Source: JAFEDN01 sp963712715
Lineage (GTDB): Bacteria; Pseudomonadota; Gammaproteobacteria; Coxiellales; Coxiellaceae
Assembly (NCBI GenBank): GCA_963712715.1
Contig: CAVQJI010000022.1
Coordinates: 3,251-67,250 of the forward strand
DNA: 64,000 nt
Reading direction: 5' to 3'
This document shows positions 17,568 through 25,129 of the stretch, one piece after another. Under the pieces are notes generated by a model, which saw nothing but the letters and a program-made list of their open reading frames with translations, did no database searches and was not told the DNA's origin. Each line of letters begins with the position of its first letter. The stretch's first letter is position 1. Position numbers and translations under genes: made by a program.

Positions 17568-18185
17568 TTATGCTTTATCTTTAGAGTTGCGCGAAGACTC
17601 GGTCACCGTCCAGAGTTTTTCCAGGCTGTAATATTCGCGGGTCTCGGCGAGCATAATGTGCACCACGATACTCAAGAGGTCCACCAGAATCCAGCCGGTT
17701 TCAGTCTGGTTTTCTATACTATTATAAGGTCGAATGCCCGACCGTTTGACGGCCGTCACCAGCTTCTCGGCAACGGAAGCTGCATGACGGCTCGAAGTAG
17801 CCGTGCAAATAATCATCCTGTCGGTAATATTCGTCAGTGGGCTGACGTCCAATACTTTAATATCCTTCACTTTAAGGTCAGAAAGCGTATTACTCACCAG
17901 AACCAACAACTCTTCAAGGTCGATAGGCCTGGCGTCAATTTGTAGCGCATGTATTTCGGTTTTCATCATATCGTCGAGAATAGTATATATCATACGATGC
18001 TGTTCCGCAAGGCTCTTGCCTTCGAACGCCTGGGCGGTGATTTTTACACTAAAATGTCCACGTCCATCCCTGGCTCCCGCATGACCGTGATGTTTGGCGC
18101 TGTCATCAATGACAATTAAACTTATGGGTTTTAGCGCTTCACGCAACCGGTTTTCAATTTCAATAATTCGTTGTTTATTATTCAT
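17568..18185 (-). CDS. BolA-RsfS apparent fusion
   Basis: One frame of 205 residues joins two complete small proteins. Residues 1 to about 85 are BolA-like: IVIDDSAKHHGHAGARDG, HFSVKITAQAFEGKSLAEQHR, TEIHALQIDA. Residues from about 90 are ribosomal silencing factor RsfS: LEELLVLVSNTLSDLKVKD, DVSPLTNITDRMIICTATSS, ETGWILVDLLSIVVHIM, EYYSLEKLW. BolA acts with glutaredoxins in Fe-S/redox regulation. RsfS binds ribosomal protein L14 and blocks subunit joining in starvation. There is no linker. A single extra A at the ACAAATTGA stretch near 17,940 would instead end BolA at TGA and give RsfS its own overlapping ATG (MRYKIDARP), so the fusion may be one missing base. The start ATG 18185 follows the yciI stop. 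Confidence 0.85.
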   Translation of the reverse strand: MNNKQRIIEIENRLREALKPISLIVIDDSAKHHGHAGARDGRGHFSVKITAQAFEGKSLAEQHRMIYTILDDMMKTEIHALQIDARPIDLEELLVLVSNTLSDLKVKDIKVLDVSPLTNITDRMIICTATSSRHAASVAEKLVTAVKRSGIRPYNSIENQTETGWILVDLLSIVVHIMLAETREYYSLEKLWTVTESSRNSKDKA

Positions 18186-18216
18186 GCCGTCATTGCACCT
18201 GAGCCCCTCGGATTTG

Positions 18217-18531
18217 TCAAGGACGCGAGGCGGAGCCGATGCTCGGAATGAAGGGGGAGACTGTGATTCGGGCGAATACTTCGGCAGTCGCATAAGGATC
18301 AGCGGCGGCCCAGGCTTTGGCGGCTTCAATGTCGGCGAATTCACCAATAATTAATGAACCATTGACATCAAATGGATACGGTTCGGCGCTATCGCGCTGG
18401 TAAAGCGGGCCTGCCAATAACAGGCGATTTTCCTGCTTCAGGGCTTCCAAATGCTGCAGATGAGCGGCGCGCACGCTACGACGTTTTTCAAAACTGTGGG
18501 GGGCGTCCTCGCAATAAATGACGTAATACAT
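18217..18531 (-). CDS. yciI: YciI family protein
   Basis: The 104-residue cytosolic ferredoxin-like (dimeric alpha-beta barrel) protein has MYYVIYCEDAPHSFEKRRSV, the conserved HLQHLEAL with the active-site-like His, LLLAGPL, and a GEFADIEAAKAWAAADPYA end region. The exact reaction is unproven in the family. ATG 18531 overlaps the yciB stop as TAATG. The last dozen residues (SPFIPSIGSASRP) are encoded by a fragment of the dispersed palindromic element (core GCTCGGAATGAAGGGGGAG on the plus strand), so the natural C-terminus has been replaced or extended by a repeat. Confidence 0.88.
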   Translation of the reverse strand: MYYVIYCEDAPHSFEKRRSVRAAHLQHLEALKQENRLLLAGPLYQRDSAEPYPFDVNGSLIIGEFADIEAAKAWAAADPYATAEVFARITVSPFIPSIGSASRP

Positions 18532-19064
18532 TACTTCTGCTGCTCCATGTGCCGTGTCATGTAAAATGCCTGAGCTATAATAAAGACCAGCATGATACCC
18601 AGGGTGCCGAATAATTTAAAATTAACCCAGACATTGGTATCGAAATGGTAAACCACATAGAGGTTTAAAAAACCCAAAAGGGCAAAAAATATAGCCCAAC
18701 TCATATTCAGCCGTCTCCAGATTCGGGTGCTCAGGTTAATTTTATTGCTTAACATTCGTTCCATCAGGGTTTTTGCGCTAAAAAATTGACTGCTGATCAG
18801 GGTAATGGCAAATATCCAATAGATAACGCTGGGCTTCCATTTAATAAAAATATCTTTATGGAAGAGCAAAGTCGACCCCCCCAGCACCACGATAAAAACA
18901 AAAGTCAGGGCGTGCAGGGATTCAAAACGTCGGTGAATTACCCAGTATACGGTTAACTGGAGTAATGAAGCCCCGATGGTCACCGCCGTAGCGGTATAAA
19001 TATTAGAAAATTTATAGGCGGCAAAAAAACAAATAATTGGAAAATAATCAAATAAAAATTTCAT
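18531..19064 (-). CDS. yciB: Inner-membrane septation/envelope protein YciB (IspZ)
   Basis: 177 residues with about five transmembrane helices (FLFDYFPIICFFAAYKFSNI at the start, then an AVTIGASLLQLTVYWVIHRR segment, WPSVIYWIFA-type and WAIFFALLGFLNLYVVYHFD helices). The N-terminal FDYFPIICFF and the central FKWKPS-like motif fit the YciB family, required for normal envelope structure and septation. Length matches the family (about 180). It leads a three-gene minus-strand unit yciB-yciI-bolA/rsfS, an arrangement also seen in Legionella. It starts at ATG 19064. Confidence 0.92.
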   Translation of the reverse strand: MKFLFDYFPIICFFAAYKFSNIYTATAVTIGASLLQLTVYWVIHRRFESLHALTFVFIVVLGGSTLLFHKDIFIKWKPSVIYWIFAITLISSQFFSAKTLMERMLSNKINLSTRIWRRLNMSWAIFFALLGFLNLYVVYHFDTNVWVNFKLFGTLGIMLVFIIAQAFYMTRHMEQQK

Positions 19065-19194
19065 GATCGATCAATCCTGGTATGAAAAATGAAAACTCTA
19101 CCTGACCTTACTTTCGGAAGCAACCCCTTATATTTGACAAATTGCTAAATTGTAACTACAATATTGTAATTGTAATTCATAATTATGGATATTT

Positions 19195-19476
19195 GTGGAA
19201 TTTGAATGGGATACTCATAAAAACGCCAAAAACATTAAAAAACATGGTATAAGTTTTGAGTTGGCATCTCTGATTTTTCATGACTCACACCTGTTGAGTG
19301 TGCCTGACCATCGTTACGATGAGGAAAGATGGCAAAGCATCGGTCAAATTGATGGAGCCATACTATACGTTGCCCATATTATTGGAGAGAATGAAAATGG
19401 TGAAGAAATTATCCGTATCATCTCGGCGCGAAAAGCGACACCGAGTGAAGAACGGCGATATTACCTTAACCGATGA
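19195..19476 (+). CDS. brnT: BrnT toxin (type II toxin-antitoxin)
   Basis: The 93-residue protein is the RNase toxin of the BrnTA pair. It shows EFEWDTHKNAKNIKKHGISF, LASLIFHDSH, a VPDHRYDEERWQSIG stretch, and the terminal IIRIISARKATPSEERRYY, all family motifs with the basic and His residues used for RNA cleavage. It starts at GTG 19195, with no better start in frame. It is followed by an overlapping antitoxin gene, the usual order (toxin first). The pair sits between yciB and yciO. The preceding AT-rich dyad ATTGTAACTACAATATTGTAAT (19148-19169) could be the BrnA operator. Confidence 0.92.
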   Translation: MEFEWDTHKNAKNIKKHGISFELASLIFHDSHLLSVPDHRYDEERWQSIGQIDGAILYVAHIIGENENGEEIIRIISARKATPSEERRYYLNR

Positions 19477-19717
19477 AATGAAAAAAGAATTGGCTAAAAT
19501 AAAGCGACAAAAAATCGATTTATCGGATGAAAATGCTCCAGAAATTACTGACTGGCGAGAAGCTGTTCGATCTAAATTTTATCGTCCTGTAAAGTCACAA
19601 ATTACCATTCGCCTTGATGCAGATGTACTTGATTGGTTCAGGCATCACTCTGAAAAATATCAGCAATTGATTAATAAAGCATGCCGTGAGTACATGGAAC
19701 ATCATTCGCACAGTTAG
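19397..19717 (+). CDS. brnA: BrnA antitoxin
   Basis: Antitoxin of about 106 residues. The C-terminal ribbon-helix-helix-type region (SQITIRLDADVLDWFRHHSE, then YQQLINKACREYMEHH) binds DNA for autoregulation. The segment IDLSDENAPEITDWREAV is the toxin-binding part common to BrnA proteins. I place the start at ATG 19397, seven bases after a GGAGAG site within the toxin gene, giving an 80-base overlap. A later ATG at 19478, just past the toxin stop, would give an 80-residue form nearer the common length but has no ribosome-binding site. The ATG at 19391 is less well spaced. Confidence 0.88.
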   Translation: MVKKLSVSSRREKRHRVKNGDITLTDEMKKELAKIKRQKIDLSDENAPEITDWREAVRSKFYRPVKSQITIRLDADVLDWFRHHSEKYQQLINKACREYMEHHSHS

Positions 19718-19724
19718 TGAAAAT

Positions 19725-20348
19725 ATGACTCAAAAATTAACCATCCATCCACAAAACCCGCAGCAACGGTTAATTCAGCAGGCGGTCAGGGTGGTGCAGG
19801 AAGGTGGGATTATTATTTATCCGACGGATTCTGCTTATGCGCTGGGGTGTCACTTGGGGGATAAAACGGCGGGTGAACGCATTCGCCATATTCGCCAACT
19901 GGATAAGCACCATCATTTTACTCTAGTGTGTCATGATTTATCACAATTGTCGGTGTATGCCCGGGTCGATAATCCGGCGTTTCGCCTTCTCAAAGCTTAC
20001 ACGCCTGGGCCTTATACTTTTATTCTGGAAGCGACTAAAGAAGTCCCGCGGCGGTTGGTGCATCCTCGCCGGCGTACCATTGGCTTGCGGGTGCCGGATC
20101 ATCCCATTAGTCAGGCTTTATTGTCTGCTTTGGGAGAACCCCTCATGAGTGTGACTTTAATTTTGCCCGGTCAAGAAGCCCCCTTAACCGATATGGATGA
20201 GATTTACGAGGCTTTTCAGCGTCAGGTGGATATGGTTATTGACGGCGGAGCTTGCAGCGGCGTTCCCACCAGCGTCGTCGACCTGACTCAAAACCCACCC
20301 CAGATCATCCGCGTTGGCAGAGGCGACGTCAGTGGTTTTCTAACGTAA
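19725..20348 (+). CDS. yciO: YrdC/Sua5-domain protein YciO
   Basis: The 207-residue cytosolic protein has the YrdC fold: GGIIIYPTDSAYALGC (nucleotide-binding loop), the KHHHFTLVCHDLS segment, AYTPGPYTFILEATKEVPRR, GLRVPDHPISQAL and VDLTQNPPQIIRVGRGDV. YrdC/TsaC enzymes make threonylcarbamoyl-AMP for tRNA t6A. The YciO subgroup, recognised by length and the KxxRHxx-type variation (DKHHHF here), has a related but less certain role. ATG 19725 begins just after brnA. In many gammaproteobacteria yciO precedes scpA-scpB-rluB. Here a 1.4-kb effector-like gene on the other strand separates them. Confidence 0.88.
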   Translation: MTQKLTIHPQNPQQRLIQQAVRVVQEGGIIIYPTDSAYALGCHLGDKTAGERIRHIRQLDKHHHFTLVCHDLSQLSVYARVDNPAFRLLKAYTPGPYTFILEATKEVPRRLVHPRRRTIGLRVPDHPISQALLSALGEPLMSVTLILPGQEAPLTDMDEIYEAFQRQVDMVIDGGACSGVPTSVVDLTQNPPQIIRVGRGDVSGFLT

Positions 20349-20361
20349 CCTCTCAGGATAA

Positions 20362-21780
20362 TTATTTGGCAAAACCTATTTCATTACAAACTTGCGCCGT
20401 ACGAGTGTTTTTATTAGAAGCCATTTGAACAATGTCTTCGATTTGGAGCGGTCGGGTTTCTTTATTTCTAATCCTGCTGGCCATGGGGCTGAAGGGATTA
20501 AAAAACCGACCCCTTTTCGCTGTATAGGCAGAGAGAAATTTTTCTACATACGATTTATCAATAGAAGAAATAAAATCCCGTTGTTCTGGATTTAAATCGG
20601 TTCTACTATTAATTTCTTTCTTTACTCTAATAATTACGTCAACGCTACATTTTTTCTCATCAATTATAGTGCGACAGAATTGAAAATTCTGCTGCAAAAT
20701 GGCGTTAATTAATAACTCAAATATGGAATTATCATCCTGCAAAGGATGATACTTTAATAACTCCGTTGCCATACCCATTTTTCGATTTTGTAATGCAGAT
20801 ATTAAATAGAGATGTATGTTTTCTTCTAATTGCTTTTTTATATCAGGATCCTGCAATAAGCTTCTTAAAAACCGAACATGTCCAAATTGAATGGCGCCTG
20901 GTAAGGCAGGCAAGGGTTTACCTTCTTTCATGTAATACTCGATATTAACCTTACCTTTTTCATCACGGAAAAAAATCAGCTTTGAGCCGGGGACTTTCGC
21001 CAAAAAATGTTTATCAAAGTAGCTATCAGATAATGCTTTATTTCCACTAAGTTTTTCCTCTAAGCTGTTTAACGTTTCATAATAAGCAGACCTGAACTGA
21101 TTAAATTCTTTTTCAGTCACTTCTCCATCTTTAGGCAATAAAGTTTTTATTTGTCCTCCGTTTATCTGCATCCTTTCGTTTCTTGCTATTATTTTCACAT
21201 TGGTAGGTAATTCGTAAATTAAACGCTTCGCGAAACTGGGTTGCAGATTTTTTCCCACTTTGGCCGCCTCACAGCAGATAAGGTCAATGGCGATTTTTTG
21301 TGACTCAACGATTTCAGGCAAAATCATTTTTAAATTTGAACTAAGTTCACCTGCAGTTAATTTCACACTTGAACCAATACTGGATAAAGTATCTATACCT
21401 TCTGAACTGTGAGCAACTAAAAGAATTTTTGTCTTTCGATTTTTATCGCCAATACACTTTAAAAGCACTAAATCTTCCATACTAAATTTGTTCACAGGAT
21501 CATAAAAAATTAAAGCTGTATTAGCCTTGGGGTGCTTGTTTTTTATCTTCGAATATAAAATAGAAGCCAGATTCTTTTGTCTAATTGCTTTTGAATTTTG
21601 CGAAAGTTCTTTTTCAGTCGCTATAACAATCACAAAGCGATTATCATAATCCTCTTTTTCATCGGCGGTTTCTGCCACAGGCGACGGGAATGGTTCCGTG
21701 GCTTTGTGCTCATGCATGGGTTCAGCTGGTTGCGGTTGGGTAGCTGCTGTTTTAGGTTGTTGACCTTCTAATTCTTTCAT
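20362..21780 (-). CDS. Clan-CD/C80 peptidase-like candidate effector
   Basis: The 472-residue protein has a Pro/Glu/Ala-rich N-terminus (1-45), then a domain of about 170 residues resembling the C80 self-processing cysteine peptidases of MARTX and clostridial toxins: beta strand RFVIVIATEKEL (about 48-59), the strand KILLVAHSSEGID with a candidate catalytic His124, LTAGELSSNLKMILPEI (141-157), then IAIDLICCEAAKVG with candidate Cys169/170, SFAKRLIYELP and VKIIARNERMQINGGQ. The C-terminal half is helical, with short ankyrin-like pairs (FLRSLLQDPDIKKQL; YLISALQNRKMGMATELL). No signal peptide. It lies between yciO and scpA, on the opposite strand. If the fold is right it is probably a host-activated protease. 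Function and secretion are inferred. Confidence 0.55.
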   Translation of the reverse strand: MKELEGQQPKTAATQPQPAEPMHEHKATEPFPSPVAETADEKEDYDNRFVIVIATEKELSQNSKAIRQKNLASILYSKIKNKHPKANTALIFYDPVNKFSMEDLVLLKCIGDKNRKTKILLVAHSSEGIDTLSSIGSSVKLTAGELSSNLKMILPEIVESQKIAIDLICCEAAKVGKNLQPSFAKRLIYELPTNVKIIARNERMQINGGQIKTLLPKDGEVTEKEFNQFRSAYYETLNSLEEKLSGNKALSDSYFDKHFLAKVPGSKLIFFRDEKGKVNIEYYMKEGKPLPALPGAIQFGHVRFLRSLLQDPDIKKQLEENIHLYLISALQNRKMGMATELLKYHPLQDDNSIFELLINAILQQNFQFCRTIIDEKKCSVDVIIRVKKEINSRTDLNPEQRDFISSIDKSYVEKFLSAYTAKRGRFFNPFSPMASRIRNKETRPLQIEDIVQMASNKNTRTAQVCNEIGFAK

Positions 21781-21980
21781 TTTCTACCTTATTGAAATTT
21801 TGTCAATTTTCATAAAAAATACTTATTTAATGATATTTTACCAAAATTGAGTAAAAAATGCAATATTCCATGGGGGATCGTGCCTACCCTCATGAGACGG
21901 GAAGGTTGTTGAATAATTTTTTGCTCCCTGCAAAGTAAGCCGTTCTTTATGGTAAAATATCTTTTTTAGGTTGAGCGGGG

Positions 21981-22773
21981 ATGGTCGTGTCTGAACATGA
22001 GTTATTAACTGCCAGGGTGAATGGCGAGCGGCTTATCGAGTTGCCACAGGATCTGTACATTCCCCCCGAAGCGTTGCGCATATTTCTTGAAGCTTTCGAA
22101 GGTCCTCTGGATTTACTGCTTTACCTGATCCGGAAGGAGAATTTTGATATTTTAAATATTCCAATCGCCGATATTACCCGCCAGTACATGAAATATATTG
22201 AACTGATGCGCGAACTTCAGCTGGAGCTCGCCGCGGAGTATCTGTTAATGGCGGCAATGCTGGCCGAAATAAAATCGCGCCTGCTCCTGCCGAGGCCTGC
22301 GACGTCTGAGGAAACGGATGGACAGGATCCCCGCGCGGAACTGGTACGCCGCTTGCAGGAATACGAACGGTTCCAGAAAGCGGCCAATGATTCTGGACCA
22401 AATGCCGCGCGTGGAGCGCGATATTTTTGTCGCCGACGCCGATTCGCCCCCCATGCGTCTGGAGCCTCTCAAACCGGAAGTCTCCCTGCACGATATCCTG
22501 ATGGCTTTCCAGGCCGTGGTGGAACGGACCAAATTATTTGCCCACCATCACGTCACTCCGGAAATATTATCAATCCGCGAGCGGATGACGATGGTGCTCA
22601 ATCAGCTCAGTCCGCGTGAATTTAGCGAATTTACCCGTTTTTTTCGCGCCCAGGAAGGCAGCATGGGAGTGGCCGTTACATTAATCGCGGTACTGGAGCT
22701 GGTGAGGCAATCGGCTATCGAACTCACACAGACCCAGCCTTTTGCGCCTGTTTATATCAAAGCTAAAGGATAA
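21981..22773 (+). CDS. scpA: Segregation and condensation protein A, one-base frameshift
   Basis: ScpA is the kleisin subunit that bridges SMC heads together with ScpB and organises the chromosome. The N-terminal kleisin helices are in one frame (FEGPLDLLLYLIRKENFDIL, IADITRQYMKYIELM, ELAAEYLLMAAMLAEIKSRLLL), and from about 22,385 the rest lies in the next frame (MILDQMPRVERDIFVAD, EVSLHDILMAFQAVVERT, REFSEFTRFFRAQEG). At GCGGCCAATGATTCTGG one extra base separates the frames. Restoring it gives a 264-residue protein of normal size. An intact product is expected in a gammaproteobacterium, so a sequencing error is likely. It is followed by scpB three bases later. Confidence 0.88.
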
Positions 22774-22776
22774 CTT

Positions 22777-23427
22777 ATGACTGTCAATTTAGAGCAGATT
22801 GTAGAGGCTATTTTATTTACTGCAGGCGAGCCGGTATCCATTGAGCGTCTCCAGCAGCTAACCGCGGACCAGGGACCCGGCGGAATTACCGGGCAGGAAG
22901 AGCCATTGCCGGAGGGTTCAAAAATTCCGGCGCCGGAGCTGCGGCTGTTGCTGCAAACCCTCAAAGAGCGCTATCGCGATCGCGGCATTGAACTGGTGGA
23001 AGTCGCCAGCGGTTATCGTTTTCAGGCACGCGTCGAATTCACGTCCTGGCTGCAAAGATTACACGCCCGTAAATCCGGGCGTTATTCGCGGGCGTTTTTA
23101 GAGACACTGGCGCTCATAGTATACCGTCAGCCGTTAACCCGGGGAGAAATCGAAGAAATTCGCGGGGTGGCAGTGAGTACGCAAATCATCAAATCTCTCC
23201 TGGAATTAGAATGGGTTCGCGTGGTAGGGCAGCGGGATGTTCCTGGCAAACCGGCGTTATACGCAACCACTCGGAAATTTTTAGATGATTTTAACCTGAA
23301 AACCCTGACTGAATTGCCGGCTTTGCAGGAACCTCGCAATATGGAGCAACTGGAACAGCATCTTGCCGAACAGTTACAGCTGGAAGTTTTCGTTACTGAA
23401 GAAACAGAAGAAGCGGTGCCTGCATAA
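22777..23427 (+). CDS. scpB: Segregation and condensation protein B
   Basis: The 216-residue protein has tandem winged-helix domains: LEQIVEAILFTAGEPVSIER (first) and FLETLALIVYRQPLTRGEIEEIRGV (second), with VVGQRDVPGKPALYATTRKFLDDFNL, the signature of the second wing. It dimerises and binds ScpA in the SMC complex. It starts three bases after scpA, and its stop TAATG overlaps rluB. A loop (residues about 28-48, GPGGITGQEEPLPEGSKIP) is longer than in most ScpB. The C-terminus is a Glu-rich tail (EVFVTEETEEAVPA). Confidence 0.92.
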   Translation: MTVNLEQIVEAILFTAGEPVSIERLQQLTADQGPGGITGQEEPLPEGSKIPAPELRLLLQTLKERYRDRGIELVEVASGYRFQARVEFTSWLQRLHARKSGRYSRAFLETLALIVYRQPLTRGEIEEIRGVAVSTQIIKSLLELEWVRVVGQRDVPGKPALYATTRKFLDDFNLKTLTELPALQEPRNMEQLEQHLAEQLQLEVFVTEETEEAVPA

Positions 23428-24161
23428 TGAATGAAACTGAAAAATTACAAAAAGTATTGGCCAGAGAAGGACTGGGTTCCCGCCGGTCCCTGGAACAATG
23501 GATTCTGGATGGCAGGGTTTCTGTCAATGGGCGCACCGCACAATTGGGAGATCGGGTAAGTTCCAGCGACACGATTCGTGTGGATGGGCGGGTTATCCAC
23601 ACTTCTGTGACAGAAGAACGTAAAACTCCGCGCGTTTTACTTTATCATAAGCGGATCGGCGAAATATGTACCCGCCAGGACGAACAGGAGCGGCCCACTG
23701 TTTTTTCCGCATTGCCGCCTTTAAAACGCGGACGGTGGATAGCCGTCGGCCGTCTCGATGTCAATACCGCCGGTTTGTTACTATTTACCGATGACGGCGA
23801 GCTGGCGAATCACTTAATGAATCCTGCGCAACCTGTTGAGCATGAATATGCGGTGCGGGTTTTAGGTGACATGACCGATGAAAGCATGAGCCGGTTAATG
23901 CGCGGTGTGCCGCTGGAGGATGGTGTTGGATGCTTTAAACGTTTACTGGATGACGGCGGAAAGGGCGCCAATCACTGGTACCACGTGGTGATTACAGAAA
24001 GCCGCCCCCGTTTTATTCGCCGCATGCTGGAATCTCAAGGCTTGACCATGAGCCGGCTGATTCGCATCCGTTTTGGTCCCATTTTGCTACCACGCGAATT
24101 AGTGCAGGGCAGTTGGCTGGAATTGCCGGTAACGTTAATTAAGCAACTGACTAAATTATAG
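23427..24161 (+). CDS. rluB: 23S rRNA pseudouridine(2605) synthase RluB
   Basis: The 244-residue enzyme has an S4 RNA-binding domain (LQKVLAREGLGSRRSLEQWI; VSVNGRTAQLGDRV) and a pseudouridine synthase domain with the catalytic Asp in VGRLDVNTAGLLLFTDDGEL, followed by EHEYAVRVLG and the ESRPRFIRRMLESQG motif. It modifies helix 89-92 of the large ribosomal subunit RNA. ATG 23427 overlaps the scpB stop. The gene ends exactly where an inverted-repeat MITE begins: the stop TAG at 24159-24161 lies in the MITE end, so the last codons or stop may have been reshaped by the insertion. Confidence 0.93.
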   Translation: MNETEKLQKVLAREGLGSRRSLEQWILDGRVSVNGRTAQLGDRVSSSDTIRVDGRVIHTSVTEERKTPRVLLYHKRIGEICTRQDEQERPTVFSALPPLKRGRWIAVGRLDVNTAGLLLFTDDGELANHLMNPAQPVEHEYAVRVLGDMTDESMSRLMRGVPLEDGVGCFKRLLDDGGKGANHWYHVVITESRPRFIRRMLESQGLTMSRLIRIRFGPILLPRELVQGSWLELPVTLIKQLTKL

Positions 24162-24320
24162 GGTCTGTTTACAATTCATTAATTATGTTTTACACAAGAA
24201 TTTTGTCATTGCGAGCGCTAGCGAAGCAATCCAGTTTCGTACTTTAACAAGCTCCGTACTGGATTGCTTCACTGACGTTCGCAATGACGGCGAATAATTA
24301 ATGAATTGTAAACAGGCCCT
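24160..24320. mobile_element. MITE with 26-bp inverted ends containing an attgcgag hairpin
   Basis: Terminal inverted repeats GGGTCTGTTTACAATTCATT (left, 24161-24180) and its complement with one mismatch (24295-24320) are flanked by TA on each side (TA-GGGTCTG ... CAGGCCC-TA), as for Tc1/mariner-IS630 type insertion. Inside is the second palindrome TCATTGCGAGCGCTAGCG ... CGTTCGCAATGAC. There is no coding sequence. A sibling lies at 41,136-41,280. Confidence 0.85.
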
Positions 24321-24323
24321 AAA

Positions 24324-24995
24324 TCAGTTGAAACAGATCTGATTGAGGTCCGCCAGGGTAATGTCGGCCAGGCTGTCGATGCAATGGTCCGCCAGACTCA
24401 GCTTTTCCGGGGGATGGCTGGTGGTCACGGCGAGTACGGTCATTCCCGCGGCCTTGGCGGCTATAATTCCGGCGGGCGAATCTTCAATTGCCAAACAAAA
24501 CTCCGGCAATGCGTTCAGATGGCTTGCCGCCAGCCGGTAACCCGCTGGGTCCGGTTTCCCGGCGGAAACGTCTTCAATGGTGACCAAATGCTTAAAATAT
24601 TGAGTTAAATCTTCGCTATCGATCAGTGTGAGTAAATGACTGATTTCATTTTTGTAGCTGCCGGAACAAATGGCTAATGGGTAGTGGTGAGCTGCGTTTT
24701 TGATGAGTGGAATAACGCCCGGACATGCCTGCACCTGAGTTTTTAGTAACTCCCGATAATGGCCGGTTTTCGCCTGCACCAGACTGTGGACGTAGCTTTC
24801 TTCGAGGCTTAACTGAAATTTGGCGCAGATCCGCCGAAAATTTTCCAGATCCGGATTACCGGTACATTCGTGAAGGTACGTTCGAGAGTCTATGGAAACT
24901 CCAAGAGGAGTAAAAACGCTCTGTGTGGCTTTAAAATGTAACGGCTCACTATCCACTATGACGCCGTCAAAATCGAAAATAATTGCTTGAAGCAT
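24324..24995 (-). CDS. HAD-superfamily phosphatase / beta-phosphoglucomutase-like
   Basis: The 223-residue HAD hydrolase of subfamily IA has motif I FDFDGVIVDSEPLHF (nucleophile Asp and the DxD acid), a cap domain, motif II ICSGSYKN, motif III Lys in VSAGKPDPAGY, and motif IV CLAIEDSPAGIIAAKAAG. The SEPLHFKA stretch after motif I is usual in beta-phosphoglucomutase and related sugar phosphatases. It lies between the MITE (three bases beyond its stop) and the divergently transcribed kinase gene. The substrate cannot be told from the sequence. No operon partner. Confidence 0.88.
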   Translation of the reverse strand: MLQAIIFDFDGVIVDSEPLHFKATQSVFTPLGVSIDSRTYLHECTGNPDLENFRRICAKFQLSLEESYVHSLVQAKTGHYRELLKTQVQACPGVIPLIKNAAHHYPLAICSGSYKNEISHLLTLIDSEDLTQYFKHLVTIEDVSAGKPDPAGYRLAASHLNALPEFCLAIEDSPAGIIAAKAAGMTVLAVTTSHPPEKLSLADHCIDSLADITLADLNQICFN

Positions 24996-25129
24996 ATTTA
25001 ACGAATTATATCAGGCCCCGATATCTGAGGCAAGTTTTTTCGCATCCTTCTCTTAATGCTCCGTTAAGGTTTTATACGTATAATAAATTCATATTCTGAG
25101 TTAATAAATAATCATAAATAGGTTTAAAA

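Noticed and set aside
17568..18347. Extended N-terminus of BolA-RsfS starting at 18347
   Set aside because: The extra 54 residues run through yciI and the palindromic element on the same strand in another frame. MNNKQ at 18185 is the family start.
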